Notes: generated from the letters alone by a model not told the origin. A stretch of 64,000 bases of DNA from Heliobacterium mobile (GCF_009720735.1 NZ_WNKU01000001.1:248001-312000); one strand, 5' to 3'. Counted from the stretch's first letter, positions 41,432 to 50,972 are shown. A program made the numbers and translations.

Positions 41432-43332
41432 TGGGTCGACTATTCGGCAACCGCTATGAGATTGTAGAACTCTTAGGCAGCGGCGGTATGGCTCAGGTCT
41501 ATAAAGCCTGGGACAAGCTGCTGGAGCGAGCCGTGACGATCAAGCTCCTTCGGGAAACACTCACATCAGACGAAGAGTTTGTTCGTCGTTTCCGTCGAGA
41601 AGCTCAAGCGGTGGCAGGTTTGTCTCATCCGAACATTGTCAACGTCTATGATGTGGGCCGAGAAGGCGATATCGACTACATAGTGATGGAGTTCATCGAC
41701 GGTCCCACATTGAAAGAAGTGATTCGCAGCCGCGCCCCTCTTCCTCCGGAAGAAGCGGTAGAATTGGGCAAGCAGATCAGCGATGCCTTGGAGCATGCCC
41801 ACGAACGAGGGATCATCCACCGAGATATCAAACCGCATAACATCCTGCTTAACCGGAATGGACGAGTGAAAGTGACTGATTTCGGCATCGCTCGGTCTGT
41901 CGCTCAAAATACGATGACGATGGATCGAACCATCGTCGGCTCTGTCCATTATCTGTCACCGGAACAAGCTCGGGGACTTCCGGTGGACGAAAAGTCCGAT
42001 ATCTACTCCCTTGGTGTTGTCATGTATGAACTGCTCAGTGGCCGAGTTCCCTTCCAGGGAGAAACACCGATCGCGGTAGCACTGCAGCAGATTCAACAGA
42101 CACCGCCTCCTTTGACGACCGTCAATCAACGGATACCTCAATCGCTAGAGAATGTGATCTTTCGAGCCATGGAAAAGGAACCGTCCCGGCGATACGCAAA
42201 CGCCCAAGCTTTCCGCAAAGACTTGGAGAACGTCTTTTCGGGAAAAATCGTCGGTCGCCTGCCTGTCAAGGATGATGACAGTCCCACCATGCGATTCGAC
42301 AATGTCATCGATACCTCCATACCTGTCCTAGTGAACGAAGAAGCAGAACCAGTGGAGGATGGGAAGGAGAAGCTTAAGGCGAAAGCAAAGCCGCTGCAAA
42401 AGCGCCAAATCGGTCTATGGATCGGTTCGCTCATCGCCTTGGCGATCGTACTCTTTGGATTGACCTATGCCTGGCAGCAGTACATGAGTGTTCCCGAGGC
42501 AACCGTTCCGAAGGTAACGGGAATGCGCCACATTGATGCCATCAAAGCACTGCAAGCGGCCGGATTAGAATATCAGATCAACGAAGTCAATCACCCTGAT
42601 GTCGCCAAAGAGATCGTTATTTCTCAAGATCCGCCGGAAAATACCAAGGTCAAAAAGACTCGTGTCGTTGTCTTGACGGTCAGCAAGGGACAAAAAGTGG
42701 TCAAAGTACCTTCTGTCGTCGGCATGTCACAACGAGACGCCGTCGTAGCCTTGCAACAGGCCAATTTTAACGTTGAAGTGATCGAACAGAGTGATGATAA
42801 AATACCTCCCGGTACAGTCATCTCTCAAACACCGGGGGCAAACGCTGAGCAGCCTGTGGAGACGGTCGTCCGCTTGGCTGTGAGCAAAGGGCAGGGGCAA
42901 GATGCGAAAGGCACCATGCCTTCCTTGGTCGGTACAAAGCTGGCCGACGCCCGGGCAAAGCTTGAGCCGTTGAGCGTAGATCTGAAACTAAAAACCCAAG
43001 AGAATTCGGGACTTGAGGCAGGCACCATACTGGCCCAAGACCCTGCCCCGAATAGCCCCGTCAAGCCGGGAGATCCGGTCCTCTTGACCGTGAGCGGTAC
43101 GGCAGCGCCAGCACAGACGGCGAAAACGACCTCAGTCTCTTTTCTGATACCGAATGACGGAAAAGATCACATGGTCAAAATCGTCGTACAAGACAGCCGT
43201 GGAAACCGTGAGGTCTATAACCGGCAGCACCATGCCGGCGAGACGGTGAACCAGGAAGTGAGCTATACCGGCAAAGGGACAATCCAAGCCTATAGCGACG
43301 CTGTAATGGTATTGAATCGTCAGGTCGAGTAA
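41428..43332 (+). CDS. prkC: PASTA-domain Ser/Thr protein kinase
   Basis: A 634-residue membrane kinase. The cytoplasmic kinase domain (about 10-270) has a GSGGMAQVYKA glycine loop, HRDIKPHN and DFG. One membrane helix lies at about 328-351. Three extracellular PASTA repeats follow (about 354-560), which in relatives bind muropeptides and trigger germination or growth. A further 75-residue C-terminal region of unknown role holds VKIVVQDSRGNREVY. ATG 41428 overlaps the prpC stop (ATGA). Confidence 0.95.
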   Translation: MMGRLFGNRYEIVELLGSGGMAQVYKAWDKLLERAVTIKLLRETLTSDEEFVRRFRREAQAVAGLSHPNIVNVYDVGREGDIDYIVMEFIDGPTLKEVIRSRAPLPPEEAVELGKQISDALEHAHERGIIHRDIKPHNILLNRNGRVKVTDFGIARSVAQNTMTMDRTIVGSVHYLSPEQARGLPVDEKSDIYSLGVVMYELLSGRVPFQGETPIAVALQQIQQTPPPLTTVNQRIPQSLENVIFRAMEKEPSRRYANAQAFRKDLENVFSGKIVGRLPVKDDDSPTMRFDNVIDTSIPVLVNEEAEPVEDGKEKLKAKAKPLQKRQIGLWIGSLIALAIVLFGLTYAWQQYMSVPEATVPKVTGMRHIDAIKALQAAGLEYQINEVNHPDVAKEIVISQDPPENTKVKKTRVVVLTVSKGQKVVKVPSVVGMSQRDAVVALQQANFNVEVIEQSDDKIPPGTVISQTPGANAEQPVETVVRLAVSKGQGQDAKGTMPSLVGTKLADARAKLEPLSVDLKLKTQENSGLEAGTILAQDPAPNSPVKPGDPVLLTVSGTAAPAQTAKTTSVSFLIPNDGKDHMVKIVVQDSRGNREVYNRQHHAGETVNQEVSYTGKGTIQAYSDAVMVLNRQVE

Positions 43333-43355
43333 GAGCGATTCTTGGAGGAAATGCT

Positions 43356-44267
43356 GTGACTCATAGGGAAACCGAGGGAACCATCGTCAGAGGATACTGC
43401 GGTTTTTATTATGTCCTCGCTGGAGAACAGACCTACACCTGTTCTCTGCGAGGAAAATTCCGCCTAAAAGAAAACAACCGGGTCTTTCTGCCGGGCGATC
43501 GCGTTAGAATCCGGATTCGTGAGGGAGATAAGGGTGTCATCGAGGATGTCTATCCACGTCGAACAGAACTGTTGCGCCCGCCCATCGCAAACGTGGACCA
43601 AGTTCTTTTGGTCTTTGCCTTGGCCAATCCCGATCCCGATTTTGTCTTGCTCGACAGGCTGCTCATTTTGGCGTCTCAAGGTGGCGTTGAACCAGTCATC
43701 GTCTTCACGAAGGCCGATCTCGCACATCCCCAAATGATCGAAAAAATAAATGAGTTATATTCTGCCATCGATGTAAAGCCTTTTGTCGTTTCCTCCAAAC
43801 AACCGGACACGTTGGAACCGGTCCGGTCACTCCTGGACGGAAAGATCTCTGTCGTGGCCGGTCCCTCTGGAGCCGGAAAATCGACACTGCTCAACGGTTT
43901 ATCGCCGGGGCTTTCCTTAAAAACAGGTGATGTAAGCTCCAAAATCGGACGAGGTCGTCATACGACTCGCCATGTGGAACTGCTCGTTCTGCCGACAGGA
44001 GCCTTGATTGCCGATACCCCCGGCTTTTCCACCTTGTTCTTACCGGACATACCTGCTTACGAATTAGGAAGCTACTTTCCAGAAATGACCGAATTTCTGG
44101 GATGTTGCCGATTTAACACATGCCTGCATAAGGCTGAACCGGATTGTGCCGTACGGGAAGCCTTGGAAAAGGGTCTCATTCACGAACAACGATACGCACA
44201 CTATCTGATTTTTTTGAATGAACTCGTAGAGCGGGAACGAACGGCTCCGAAAGGAAAGAAATCATGA
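43356..44267 (+). CDS. rsgA: Ribosome small-subunit GTPase RsgA
   Basis: A 303-residue circularly permuted GTPase that helps 30S maturation. An OB-fold N-terminal part is followed by G4 TKADL, then G1 GPSGAGKST near residue 168 and G3 DTPGF. The zinc site has CCRFNTCLHKAEPDC near 249. GTG 43356 follows TTGGAGGAA. Its stop overlaps the rpe start. Confidence 0.96.
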   Translation: MTHRETEGTIVRGYCGFYYVLAGEQTYTCSLRGKFRLKENNRVFLPGDRVRIRIREGDKGVIEDVYPRRTELLRPPIANVDQVLLVFALANPDPDFVLLDRLLILASQGGVEPVIVFTKADLAHPQMIEKINELYSAIDVKPFVVSSKQPDTLEPVRSLLDGKISVVAGPSGAGKSTLLNGLSPGLSLKTGDVSSKIGRGRHTTRHVELLVLPTGALIADTPGFSTLFLPDIPAYELGSYFPEMTEFLGCCRFNTCLHKAEPDCAVREALEKGLIHEQRYAHYLIFLNELVERERTAPKGKKS

Positions 44268-44920
44268 TGATTAAAATCGCACCATCCATTTTATCGGCCG
44301 ATTTCTCCAATCTTGGCTCCCAAGTGGCCGACGTGGAAGCCGGAGGGGCAGAGTATTTGCACATCGATGTGATGGATGGACACTTCGTACCGAATATCAC
44401 CATCGGCCCGCTCGTGGTAGCGTCACTGCGTCCACGGAGCCAAATGGTTTTTGACACCCACTTGATGATTGAAGAGCCGGATCGCTATATTCCCGATTTC
44501 ATCAAGGCCGGTTCCGATTTAGTCACCGTCCACCAGGAGGCTTGCACCCACCTGCACCGTACCGTATCGCTGATCCGAGAAAAGGGCGCTAAGGCTGGAG
44601 TGGCCTTAAACCCGGCCACATCTTGGCAGTCGCTCGAATATGTGCTGCCCATGGTGGATCTGGTGCTCGTCATGTCGGTGAACCCTGGTTTTGGAGGTCA
44701 AAAGTTTATCAGCGCCGTCTTGCCGAAGATCACTGAACTGGCCCGTTATCGCCAAGAAAAAGGTCTTGCCTATGAAATTCAAGTCGACGGCGGCGTTAAC
44801 GGGCAGACGATCTCCCAAGTCGTTCGGGCCGGCGCAGATGTACTCGTCGCCGGCGCAGCTATCTTTGGCGTACCGGATCCGCAGGCTGAAGTCGCTCTAT
44901 TGCGGGCGGCAGCATATTAA
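44264..44920 (+). CDS. rpe: Ribulose-phosphate 3-epimerase
   Basis: A 218-residue TIM-barrel metalloenzyme linking ribulose- and xylulose-5-phosphate. IAPSILSADFSNL, HIDVMDGHFVPN and VNPGFGGQKF are family signatures. It closes the gene run starting at priA. Ribulose-5-phosphate is also a riboflavin precursor, and the rib operon starts just after it, though from its own promoter. Confidence 0.96.
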   Translation: MMIKIAPSILSADFSNLGSQVADVEAGGAEYLHIDVMDGHFVPNITIGPLVVASLRPRSQMVFDTHLMIEEPDRYIPDFIKAGSDLVTVHQEACTHLHRTVSLIREKGAKAGVALNPATSWQSLEYVLPMVDLVLVMSVNPGFGGQKFISAVLPKITELARYRQEKGLAYEIQVDGGVNGQTISQVVRAGADVLVAGAAIFGVPDPQAEVALLRAAAY

Positions 44921-44922
44921 AA

Positions 44923-44952
44923 TTGACAGGCTTAGTCGCCCTTTGATATAAT
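44923..44952 (+). promoter_or_regulatory. SigA promoter of the rib operon
   Basis: TTGACA (44923-44928), 18 nt, TATAAT (44947-44952), starting 3 nt after rpe. Confidence 0.88.
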
Positions 44953-44975
44953 TTTTCTAGTCAACCAAATAACAT

Positions 44976-45090
44976 GTTTTCCTTGGGGTTGGGTGAAATT
45001 CCCTACCGGCGGTACAGCCCGCGAGCCCTTCTGGGCAGATTCGGTGTAACTCCGAAGCCGACAGTAAAAGTCTGGATGAGAAAGGAAAAC
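44976..45090 (+). promoter_or_regulatory. FMN riboswitch (RFN element)
   Basis: The P1 arms GTTTTCCTT (44976-44984) and AAGGAAAAC (45082-45090) close the aptamer. Conserved RFN blocks are visible: GGGTGAAATTCCCTACCGGC, then AGCCCGCGAGC, GGTGTAACTCCGAAGCCGAC and AGTCTGGATG. FMN binding should favour the downstream terminator. Confidence 0.97.
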
Positions 45091-45172
45091 GGAACAAATG
45101 TCTGCTCTTTTTGCAGCAGCTTTGCTGTGCGCTATTTTTCTCGCTGGTTGAGAGAAAAGAGTTGTTCCGTAT

Positions 45173-45206
45173 CACCCCGGGGAAACTAATTCCCGGGGTG
45201 TTTTTG
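45173..45206 (+). terminator. FMN-riboswitch terminator
   Basis: CACCCCGGG pairs with CCCGGGGTG, followed by TTTTTG. A TTTTCTC...GAGAGAAAA hairpin at about 45136-45159 may be part of the alternative fold. Confidence 0.9.
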
Positions 45207-45219
45207 CGTTTCTGCCCAA

Positions 45220-45302
45220 CTTTGATGACACATCGTGCCAAATGGGGTTGTAATGACTACGCTCGTTCCATGATGACACCCCTGATTTTGCCTTCGTCAT
45301 CA
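45220..45302 (-). repeat. Dispersed repeat copy 5 (short, diverged)
   Basis: Read on the minus strand it starts near GGCAAAATCAGGGGTGTCATC and ends GTCATTACAACCCCATTTGG, then a block close to the right edge of copy 1. The core is absent, as in copy 1, and several positions differ. It lies between the riboswitch terminator and ribD. Confidence 0.75.
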
Positions 45303-45337
45303 GGGTGAAGAAAACTAATTTCCGAGGAATGACCATT

Positions 45338-46468
45338 ATGATCGATGAAAAACAATATATGGCTCGCGCTTTGGAACTGGCGTCGCTCGCCCGAGGGCGG
45401 ACAAGTCCTAACCCTGTCGTAGGCTGCGTGATTGTCAAAGACGGGCAAGTGGTTGGCGAGGGGTACCATGAGAAAGCAGGCACCCCCCATGCCGAAGTTC
45501 ACGCCTTGCGCCAAGCTGGAGATAAAGCACAGGGAGCGACCTTATATGTAACGCTGGAACCTTGCTCCCATTACGGCAGGACACCGCCTTGTGTGGAAGC
45601 CGTCATCGCCGCAGGGATTGGACGGGTTGTAGCGGCTGTACCCGACCCCAATCCAAAAGTCGCCGGCAGGGGCTTCCGCCGCCTTCAGGAGGCCGGCATT
45701 CCAGTGGATGTGGGAATCCTGGCGGAAGAAGCAGCCGCCATCAACCAGCCCTTCTTTACCTGGGTCACCCGGGGAAGACCTTGGGTGCTGCTGAAGTGGG
45801 CGATGACCCTAGACGGTAAAATCGCGACTGCCACCGGCGACAGCCGCTGGATCAGCGGACCCGATAGCCGTCGTGTCGTTCATCAATGGCGAAACATCTA
45901 CGATGCGGTTCTCGTCGGTATTGGCACCTTGCTGGCCGACGACCCCGAACTATCGGTCCGTCTTCCTGAATCAAAGGAAGGAACATATCGAAACCCAGTG
46001 CGCATCATCGTCGATAGTCAAGCTCGAACTCCATTGACGGCTAAAATCCTTTCCTCTGAGGCGCCGACCATCATCGCAACGAGTGAACGGGCGCCATCTG
46101 AACGAATCGAGGCGTTAGAAAAGGCGGGTGCGGTCGTCCTCCCGTGTCCTACGAACGCACAGGGGAAGGTAGACCTGCCGGCACTCTTAAAAAAACTGGC
46201 TGATAGAGGCTTCACATCCCTCCTGGTGGAAGGGGGCGCACAGATCCACGGGTCTTTTCTTGCACAAGATCTGGTCGATCAGGTCGCTGTCTTCGTAGCG
46301 CCAAAAGTGGTCGGCGGAGACGGAGCGCCGTCACCGGTGGGGGGAACAGGAGTCTCCTTGATGAAAGATGCGAGAGTGTTACAGCATAGTACATTTCGTC
46401 CCCTTGGTGATGATTGGCTGCTCCAAGGGACTCTCCAGGAGGTGAGACCTTGTTTACCGGAATCGTAG
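45338..46468 (+). CDS. ribD: Bifunctional riboflavin deaminase/reductase RibD
   Basis: A 376-residue enzyme. The N-terminal deaminase has zinc motifs HAEVHAL and PCSHYGRTPPC (about residues 50-85); the C-terminal reductase has GGAQIHGSFL. It performs the second and third steps of riboflavin synthesis. ATG 45338 has GAGGA 9 nt upstream; ATG 45329 and GTG 45305 are less likely. It overlaps ribE by 19 nt. Confidence 0.96.
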   Translation: MIDEKQYMARALELASLARGRTSPNPVVGCVIVKDGQVVGEGYHEKAGTPHAEVHALRQAGDKAQGATLYVTLEPCSHYGRTPPCVEAVIAAGIGRVVAAVPDPNPKVAGRGFRRLQEAGIPVDVGILAEEAAAINQPFFTWVTRGRPWVLLKWAMTLDGKIATATGDSRWISGPDSRRVVHQWRNIYDAVLVGIGTLLADDPELSVRLPESKEGTYRNPVRIIVDSQARTPLTAKILSSEAPTIIATSERAPSERIEALEKAGAVVLPCPTNAQGKVDLPALLKKLADRGFTSLLVEGGAQIHGSFLAQDLVDQVAVFVAPKVVGGDGAPSPVGGTGVSLMKDARVLQHSTFRPLGDDWLLQGTLQEVRPCLPES

Positions 46469-47103
46469 AGGAACTCGGCGTGATGCGGGCTATCCGTCGG
46501 GGGGCTCGTTCGGCTCAGTTGATCATTGAAGCGAAAAAAGTCGTCGAAGATGTAAAACTGGGGGACTCTATAGCTGTTAACGGCGTATGCCTGACTGTTG
46601 TCGAATATGACGGGCGAGGTTTTACAGCCGATGTGATGGCCGAGACTTTACAACGCACCTCTCTCTCGGAGCTCCAACCTGGCCATCGGGTCAACCTGGA
46701 ACGGGCACTCCGCCTGAGTGACCGCCTCGGCGGCCATATCGTATCCGGTCATGTTGACGCCGTCGGCATTATCCGTAAACAAACCCGAGTCGACATCGCA
46801 GTGGTGACGGAAATCTCGGCACCGCCGGAACTTCTCCGCTACGTGATCCCCAAAGGTTCCATCGCCATCGACGGCATCAGCCTGACTGTTGTCGATGTAT
46901 TGGAGCAGGGGTTCACGGTATCTCTCATTCCCCATACAGCCGGATTGACGACCTTAGGTTTGAAGAAATCAGGGGAAAAGGTCAATTTAGAAGCCGATGT
47001 GATCGGAAAATATGTAGAGCGTCTGCTCACGGGTCGAGTGCCGTCAGGAGAGAAACCGCTCTCAAGGATTTCGCGGGAGTTTCTTTTAGAAAAGGGCTAT
47101 TAA
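46450..47103 (+). CDS. ribE: Riboflavin synthase alpha chain
   Basis: A 217-residue protein of two repeated lumazine-binding domains. They begin at FTGIVEELG and at about residue 97, with the paired SIAVNGVCLTV and SIAIDGISLTVV. It dismutates 6,7-dimethyl-8-ribityllumazine to riboflavin. TTG 46450 follows AGGAGGTGAG. Confidence 0.96.
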   Translation: MFTGIVEELGVMRAIRRGARSAQLIIEAKKVVEDVKLGDSIAVNGVCLTVVEYDGRGFTADVMAETLQRTSLSELQPGHRVNLERALRLSDRLGGHIVSGHVDAVGIIRKQTRVDIAVVTEISAPPELLRYVIPKGSIAIDGISLTVVDVLEQGFTVSLIPHTAGLTTLGLKKSGEKVNLEADVIGKYVERLLTGRVPSGEKPLSRISREFLLEKGY

Positions 47104-47127
47104 CATTGAAACAGAGAGGTGATTCGC

Positions 47128-48321
47128 ATGTCGAAATTCCACAGCATCGAGGCAGCCATTGAGGATATTCGCCAAGGCAAAATGATCATCGTCGTCGACG
47201 ACGAAGACCGTGAAAACGAGGGAGACCTGTTGATGGCCGCCGAACTGGCCACGCCGGAAACAGTGAACTTCATGGCCACTTATGGACGGGGTTTGATCTG
47301 CGTTCCCATGATCGGAGAAAGGCTCGACGCCCTGGAACTGCATCCCATGGTTCAAGACAATACAGACCGTATGCAGACGGCCTTTACCGTATCGGTCGAT
47401 GCCGCCACTTGTACGACCGGGATTTCCGCCTTCGAACGTCACCAGACGATTCAGGCTCTCTTGGATGCGAAAAAGAAACCGGAAGACCTCCGGAAACCGG
47501 GACATATCTTTCCTTTGCGGGCGCGGGAAGGGGGCGTCCTCGTTCGCTCCGGTCATACGGAAGCTGCTGTAGATCTGGCCCGTATGGCTGGCCTCTATCC
47601 GGCAGGTGTGATCTGTGAAATCATGGCCGATGACGGCACCATGGCCCGGGTCCCGCAACTGCTCCCCTTTGCGGAACAACATAACTTAAAAATCATCACC
47701 ATCGCTGACTTGATCGAGTATCGCCGTCGTACGGAAAAACTGATCCGGCGTGTGGAAACCATCAGTTTGCCCACTAAGTATGGCGACTTTACGGCTGTCG
47801 CTTATGAAAGCCTTTTAGATAAACAGTGTCACTTAGCCATCGTCAAAGGAGATATCGAAGGTGAGGAGCCCGTTTTGGTCCGGGTCCATTCGGAATGCCT
47901 GACGGGAGACGTCCTCGGTTCCAGGCGCTGCGACTGCGGTGATCAACTGGCTACAGCTCTTGGCCGTATTGAGCAAGAAGGCCGGGGGGTCGTCCTCTAT
48001 ATGCGTCAGGAAGGCCGGGGGATCGGACTGCTCAATAAAATCCGTGCGTATAAACTGCAGGACATGGGTGCTGACACAGTTCAGGCGAACGAGATGCTCG
48101 GTTTTCCTGCTGACCTCCGCGACTACGGTACGGGCGCTCAAATCCTGGCCGATCTAGGCCTGCGCAAAATCATGTTGATGACCAACAACCCGAGAAAGAT
48201 CAAAGGCCTGGAAGGTTATGGTCTATCGGTCGTCGAACGAGTTCCGATCGTCATCGAGTGTGTCCCGGAGAACGAGCGCTATCTACGGACGAAAGAAGAA
48301 AAGCTCGGTCATATGCTATAA
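47128..48321 (+). CDS. ribBA: RibBA: DHBP synthase / GTP cyclohydrolase II
   Basis: A 397-residue fusion. The N-terminal RibB part ([11 protein letters not shown] near residue 28) makes dihydroxybutanone phosphate. The C-terminal RibA part (about 200-397) is a zinc GTP cyclohydrolase with [15 protein letters not shown] and RQEGRGIGL. Both precursors for riboflavin thus come from one protein. ATG 47128 follows GAGAGGTGA. Repeat copy 4 lies directly after it. Confidence 0.97.
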   Translation: MSKFHSIEAAIEDIRQGKMIIVVDDEDRENEGDLLMAAELATPETVNFMATYGRGLICVPMIGERLDALELHPMVQDNTDRMQTAFTVSVDAATCTTGISAFERHQTIQALLDAKKKPEDLRKPGHIFPLRAREGGVLVRSGHTEAAVDLARMAGLYPAGVICEIMADDGTMARVPQLLPFAEQHNLKIITIADLIEYRRRTEKLIRRVETISLPTKYGDFTAVAYESLLDKQCHLAIVKGDIEGEEPVLVRVHSECLTGDVLGSRRCDCGDQLATALGRIEQEGRGVVLYMRQEGRGIGLLNKIRAYKLQDMGADTVQANEMLGFPADLRDYGTGAQILADLGLRKIMLMTNNPRKIKGLEGYGLSVVERVPIVIECVPENERYLRTKEEKLGHML

Positions 48322-48386
48322 ATGTGGGACAGTCACGAAACTGTACTAACTGAACTGTAAGACTTCAGTTATACATGAGTCGAACA

Positions 48387-48599
48387 CAGGGACATTCGTG
48401 GTAATCGGGGTGTAATGACTCCGCTCGCTAAGGGCTCCGCGGCTGTTCGCTCGGTTGCTGCGCCGGTGCGCCAAACCTCTGGGCTTTTCTGCATGTAAAC
48501 CGTGGCGCACTTTTCGGCTTCGCAACTTTCGCTCTCGACGCCGCTCCGCCCAAAACGCTCGCTCCGTCATCACACCCCAGATTTTGCTTTCGAGTGCAA
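48387..48599 (-). repeat. Dispersed repeat copy 4 (full length), inside the rib operon
   Basis: A full-length copy in the opposite orientation, about 213 bp. Minus-strand edges are TTGCACTCGAAAGC at the start and ATTACCACGAATG near the end. The arms pair as GGGC/GCCC, GCGGC/GCCGC, GTTGC/GCAAC, GCCG/CGGC and GTGCGCCA/TGGCGCAC. The GCCG/CGGC arm replaces GCGG/CCGC of copies 2 and 3 by a paired swap. The 340-nt ribBA-ribH gap is mostly this element. Confidence 0.88.
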
Positions 48600-48661
48600 A
48601 GCCCTAGAATATAGTCTCAGGATTATTCTCAGAAAATCTTTGGAAAGGGAGCTAATCACGT

Positions 48662-49132
48662 ATGCCTAACAAGATTTACGAAGGTCATCTAATTGGACAG
48701 GGACTCAAAATCGGTATTGTCAACGCCCGTTTCAACGAGTTCATCACCAGTAAACTTCTCTCCGGCGCCATCGACGCGCTCCAGCGCCATGGCGTACAAG
48801 AAGAAGACATCGCTGTCGCCTGGGCACCGGGTGCCTTCGAAATCCCCCTTGTCGCTAAAAAAATGGTCACCAAAGGCTTTGACGCCGTCATTTGTCTCGG
48901 TGCGGTCATCCGGGGTTCGACACCTCACTTTGACTATGTATGTAGTGAAGCGGCCAAAGGAGTTGCCCAGGTCGGCCTTCAATCGGGCGTTCCGACCATT
49001 TTCGGTGTATTGACGACAGACACAATTGAGCAGGCCATCGAGCGGGCCGGAACAAAAGCGGGCAATAAAGGTTGGGACGCAGCCATGTCTGCCATTGAGA
49101 TGGCTAACCTGATGTGCAGCATGGAAGGATAA
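48662..49132 (+). CDS. ribH: Lumazine synthase
   Basis: A 156-residue enzyme that condenses the two riboflavin precursors and usually assembles as a 60-mer shell. Substrate-site motifs are [17 protein letters not shown] and [14 protein letters not shown], and NKGWDAA lies near the end. The ATG follows GGAAAGGGAG. Repeat copy 4 separates it from ribBA, yet it still follows the rib gene order. Confidence 0.97.
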   Translation: MPNKIYEGHLIGQGLKIGIVNARFNEFITSKLLSGAIDALQRHGVQEEDIAVAWAPGAFEIPLVAKKMVTKGFDAVICLGAVIRGSTPHFDYVCSEAAKGVAQVGLQSGVPTIFGVLTTDTIEQAIERAGTKAGNKGWDAAMSAIEMANLMCSMEG

Positions 49133-49134
49133 AG

Positions 49135-50034
49135 ATGGGACTTATTCCTTCGGTTCTCTCTGTACAGAGCATGGTGGCCCGGGGATTTGTCGGCAATTCA
49201 GCCGTCATCCCGGGCCTTCTCGCCTGCGGGATTCAACCCTTTCCCATCCACACGGTGATGTTGGGCGCTCATGGCGCCGTCCGGCCGAGGCGGGGCGGAA
49301 CTGTACCTGATAGTTTGTTCTTCGGTTTGCTCAAGTCTCTGAAAGATACTCCTGTAGATCATGTACTCAGCGGTTATCTCGGTTCAGCCCGGCAAGGCAA
49401 AATTCTCTCTCGATGGCTGATAGAACGACCAGACATACCTTACCTGCTGGACCCTGTGTTGGGTGACGATCCACACGGGGCTTATGTTGTTCCTGAAGTC
49501 GCCCGGGTGGTCCGTGAAGATTTGCTGCCCTTGGCGACGGTGATCACCCCGAATCCCTTTGAAGTTTTCTGGTTGGCTGGTGTCGATGGAAACAAGCCGC
49601 CCATAGGGGTAGCGGGAGGGCGAGACAGCCGGAAAATCCTCGAGGCGGCTCGACAGCTCATGAATTCGGTAAAAAAGGAATCCCTTTTAAAGGGCCGTTC
49701 GGGATTGAAAGCGATTGTCGTCACGGGCTGGCGCCGGGAGAGCGAGCGAATTTACACCTTGATACTTGATCAAGAAAGTGCTTGGGAAATAGGTACAGCC
49801 CTCGTTCCCTGGGCTGCTTATGGAACGGGAGACCTTTTTGCAGCCGTCTTGGTTGCTGGTATCTGTCACGGATACGATCTTCCCCGGTCCTGCAGGGGGG
49901 CAGCCCGAGCCGTTGCTGCGGCACTGCGGCGATCCCAGAGATATGGGTTAGATACAGTCGCTCCGATTCATCTTCCTGATGACTTTTTTGAAGAGGAAGC
50001 AACAGAATCGGAGCCGTTTACGCTGATTATCTGA
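49135..50034 (+). CDS. PdxY/PdxK-like pyridoxal kinase
   Basis: A 299-residue ribokinase-superfamily protein. The opening SVLSVQSMVARGFVGNSA is like pyridoxal kinases (PdxY/PdxK). YLLDPVLGDD and the catalytic GTGDLFAAVL near residue 222 complete the fold. It probably phosphorylates pyridoxal or a related B6 vitamer. It starts 2 nt after ribH, so it is likely read from the rib operon; why is unknown. An insert (about 160-185) and an acidic C-terminus are unusual. Confidence 0.82.
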   Translation: MGLIPSVLSVQSMVARGFVGNSAVIPGLLACGIQPFPIHTVMLGAHGAVRPRRGGTVPDSLFFGLLKSLKDTPVDHVLSGYLGSARQGKILSRWLIERPDIPYLLDPVLGDDPHGAYVVPEVARVVREDLLPLATVITPNPFEVFWLAGVDGNKPPIGVAGGRDSRKILEAARQLMNSVKKESLLKGRSGLKAIVVTGWRRESERIYTLILDQESAWEIGTALVPWAAYGTGDLFAAVLVAGICHGYDLPRSCRGAARAVAAALRRSQRYGLDTVAPIHLPDDFFEEEATESEPFTLII

Positions 50035-50050
50035 AAGGAAGAACCATTAC

Positions 50051-50935
50051 GTGCGAGATGAATTAATTCGGGCAACGGCGGATCAAGGCAGAATCCGCTT
50101 TATCGGTGCGCGGACGACTCATTTGGTCTCTACGGCCCAACAAAAACACCAGACTTGGCCTGTAGCGTCAGCAGCCTTAGGAAGAACCTTAACGGCTGCA
50201 GCTCTCATGGGATCCATGCTGAAGGCAGAGGACCGAGTGACTCTGCGCATCCTCGGTGACGGTCCCTTAGGGGCAATCGTCGCCCAGGGCGATGCCAAGG
50301 GCCAGGTGCGCGGATATGTACAGAACCCGACGATTGAACTGCCACCTACACCGGAAGGAAAGCTCGATGTGGGCCGCGGGGTCGGCAAAGAAGGTCATCT
50401 TCATGTCACCCGTGACCTGGGTTTGAAAGATACCTTTACCGGTACGTCCGCCCTAGTTTCCGGCGAGATCGCTGAAGATTTGACACATTATTTTTTCACG
50501 TCTGAACAAACGCCGAGTGCGGTAGCCTTAGGTGTGCTCATCGATGTAGACGGTTCTGTCCTCAAGGCAGGCGGTTACATCCTGCAACTGATGCCGGGAG
50601 CTGATGACGAGACGATCGACCTTTTAGAGCAATGCATCGCCCGCTTGGGACCGATCAGCAAATACCTAGCCGCCGGAAAGAGCACGAAAGAGATGATGGA
50701 AGACCTGCTGGGAGAGCTTGACCCTAAAGTCTTAAACAGCTATGAACCCGAGTTTTATTGTGGTTGTGACCGGGAGCGTCTATCGACACTGTTGAAAAGC
50801 TTCGGTCCTGATGAACTGGCCGATATGCGCCGGGAGCAGGGAGGCGCCGAAGCGATCTGCCATTTCTGCAGCGAAAAATATCAATTTTCCGCCGATGAGC
50901 TCCTCGCGTGGGAACAAGAGATGAGGGAAACGTAA
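50051..50935 (+). CDS. hslO: Redox-regulated chaperonin Hsp33
   Basis: A 294-residue holdase. The C-terminal zinc site has CGC near residue 237 and CHFC near 273; oxidation releases zinc and activates binding of unfolded proteins. GTG 50051 follows GAAAGGAAG. It is 16 nt from the kinase gene, and a strong bidirectional terminator follows. Confidence 0.96.
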   Translation: MRDELIRATADQGRIRFIGARTTHLVSTAQQKHQTWPVASAALGRTLTAAALMGSMLKAEDRVTLRILGDGPLGAIVAQGDAKGQVRGYVQNPTIELPPTPEGKLDVGRGVGKEGHLHVTRDLGLKDTFTGTSALVSGEIAEDLTHYFFTSEQTPSAVALGVLIDVDGSVLKAGGYILQLMPGADDETIDLLEQCIARLGPISKYLAAGKSTKEMMEDLLGELDPKVLNSYEPEFYCGCDRERLSTLLKSFGPDELADMRREQGGAEAICHFCSEKYQFSADELLAWEQEMRET

Positions 50936-50936
50936 A

Positions 50937-50972
50937 AAGTCCTTTGACCATCTGGTCAAAGGACTTATTTAC
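50937..50972. terminator. Bidirectional terminator between hslO and rpmB
   Basis: AAGTCCTTTGACCA and TGGTCAAAGGACTT form a 14-bp stem with a 2-nt gap. The minus-strand side continues into TTTTT, so it best serves rpmB; the plus side has TATTTACT. Confidence 0.9.

Noticed and set aside
48346-48573. A 75-codon minus-strand ORF in repeat copy 4, and a 67-codon plus-strand ORF in copy 2
   Set aside because: The frames are not kept: copy 3 has an early TGA in the frame that is open in copy 4, and substitutions follow hairpin pairing rather than codons.
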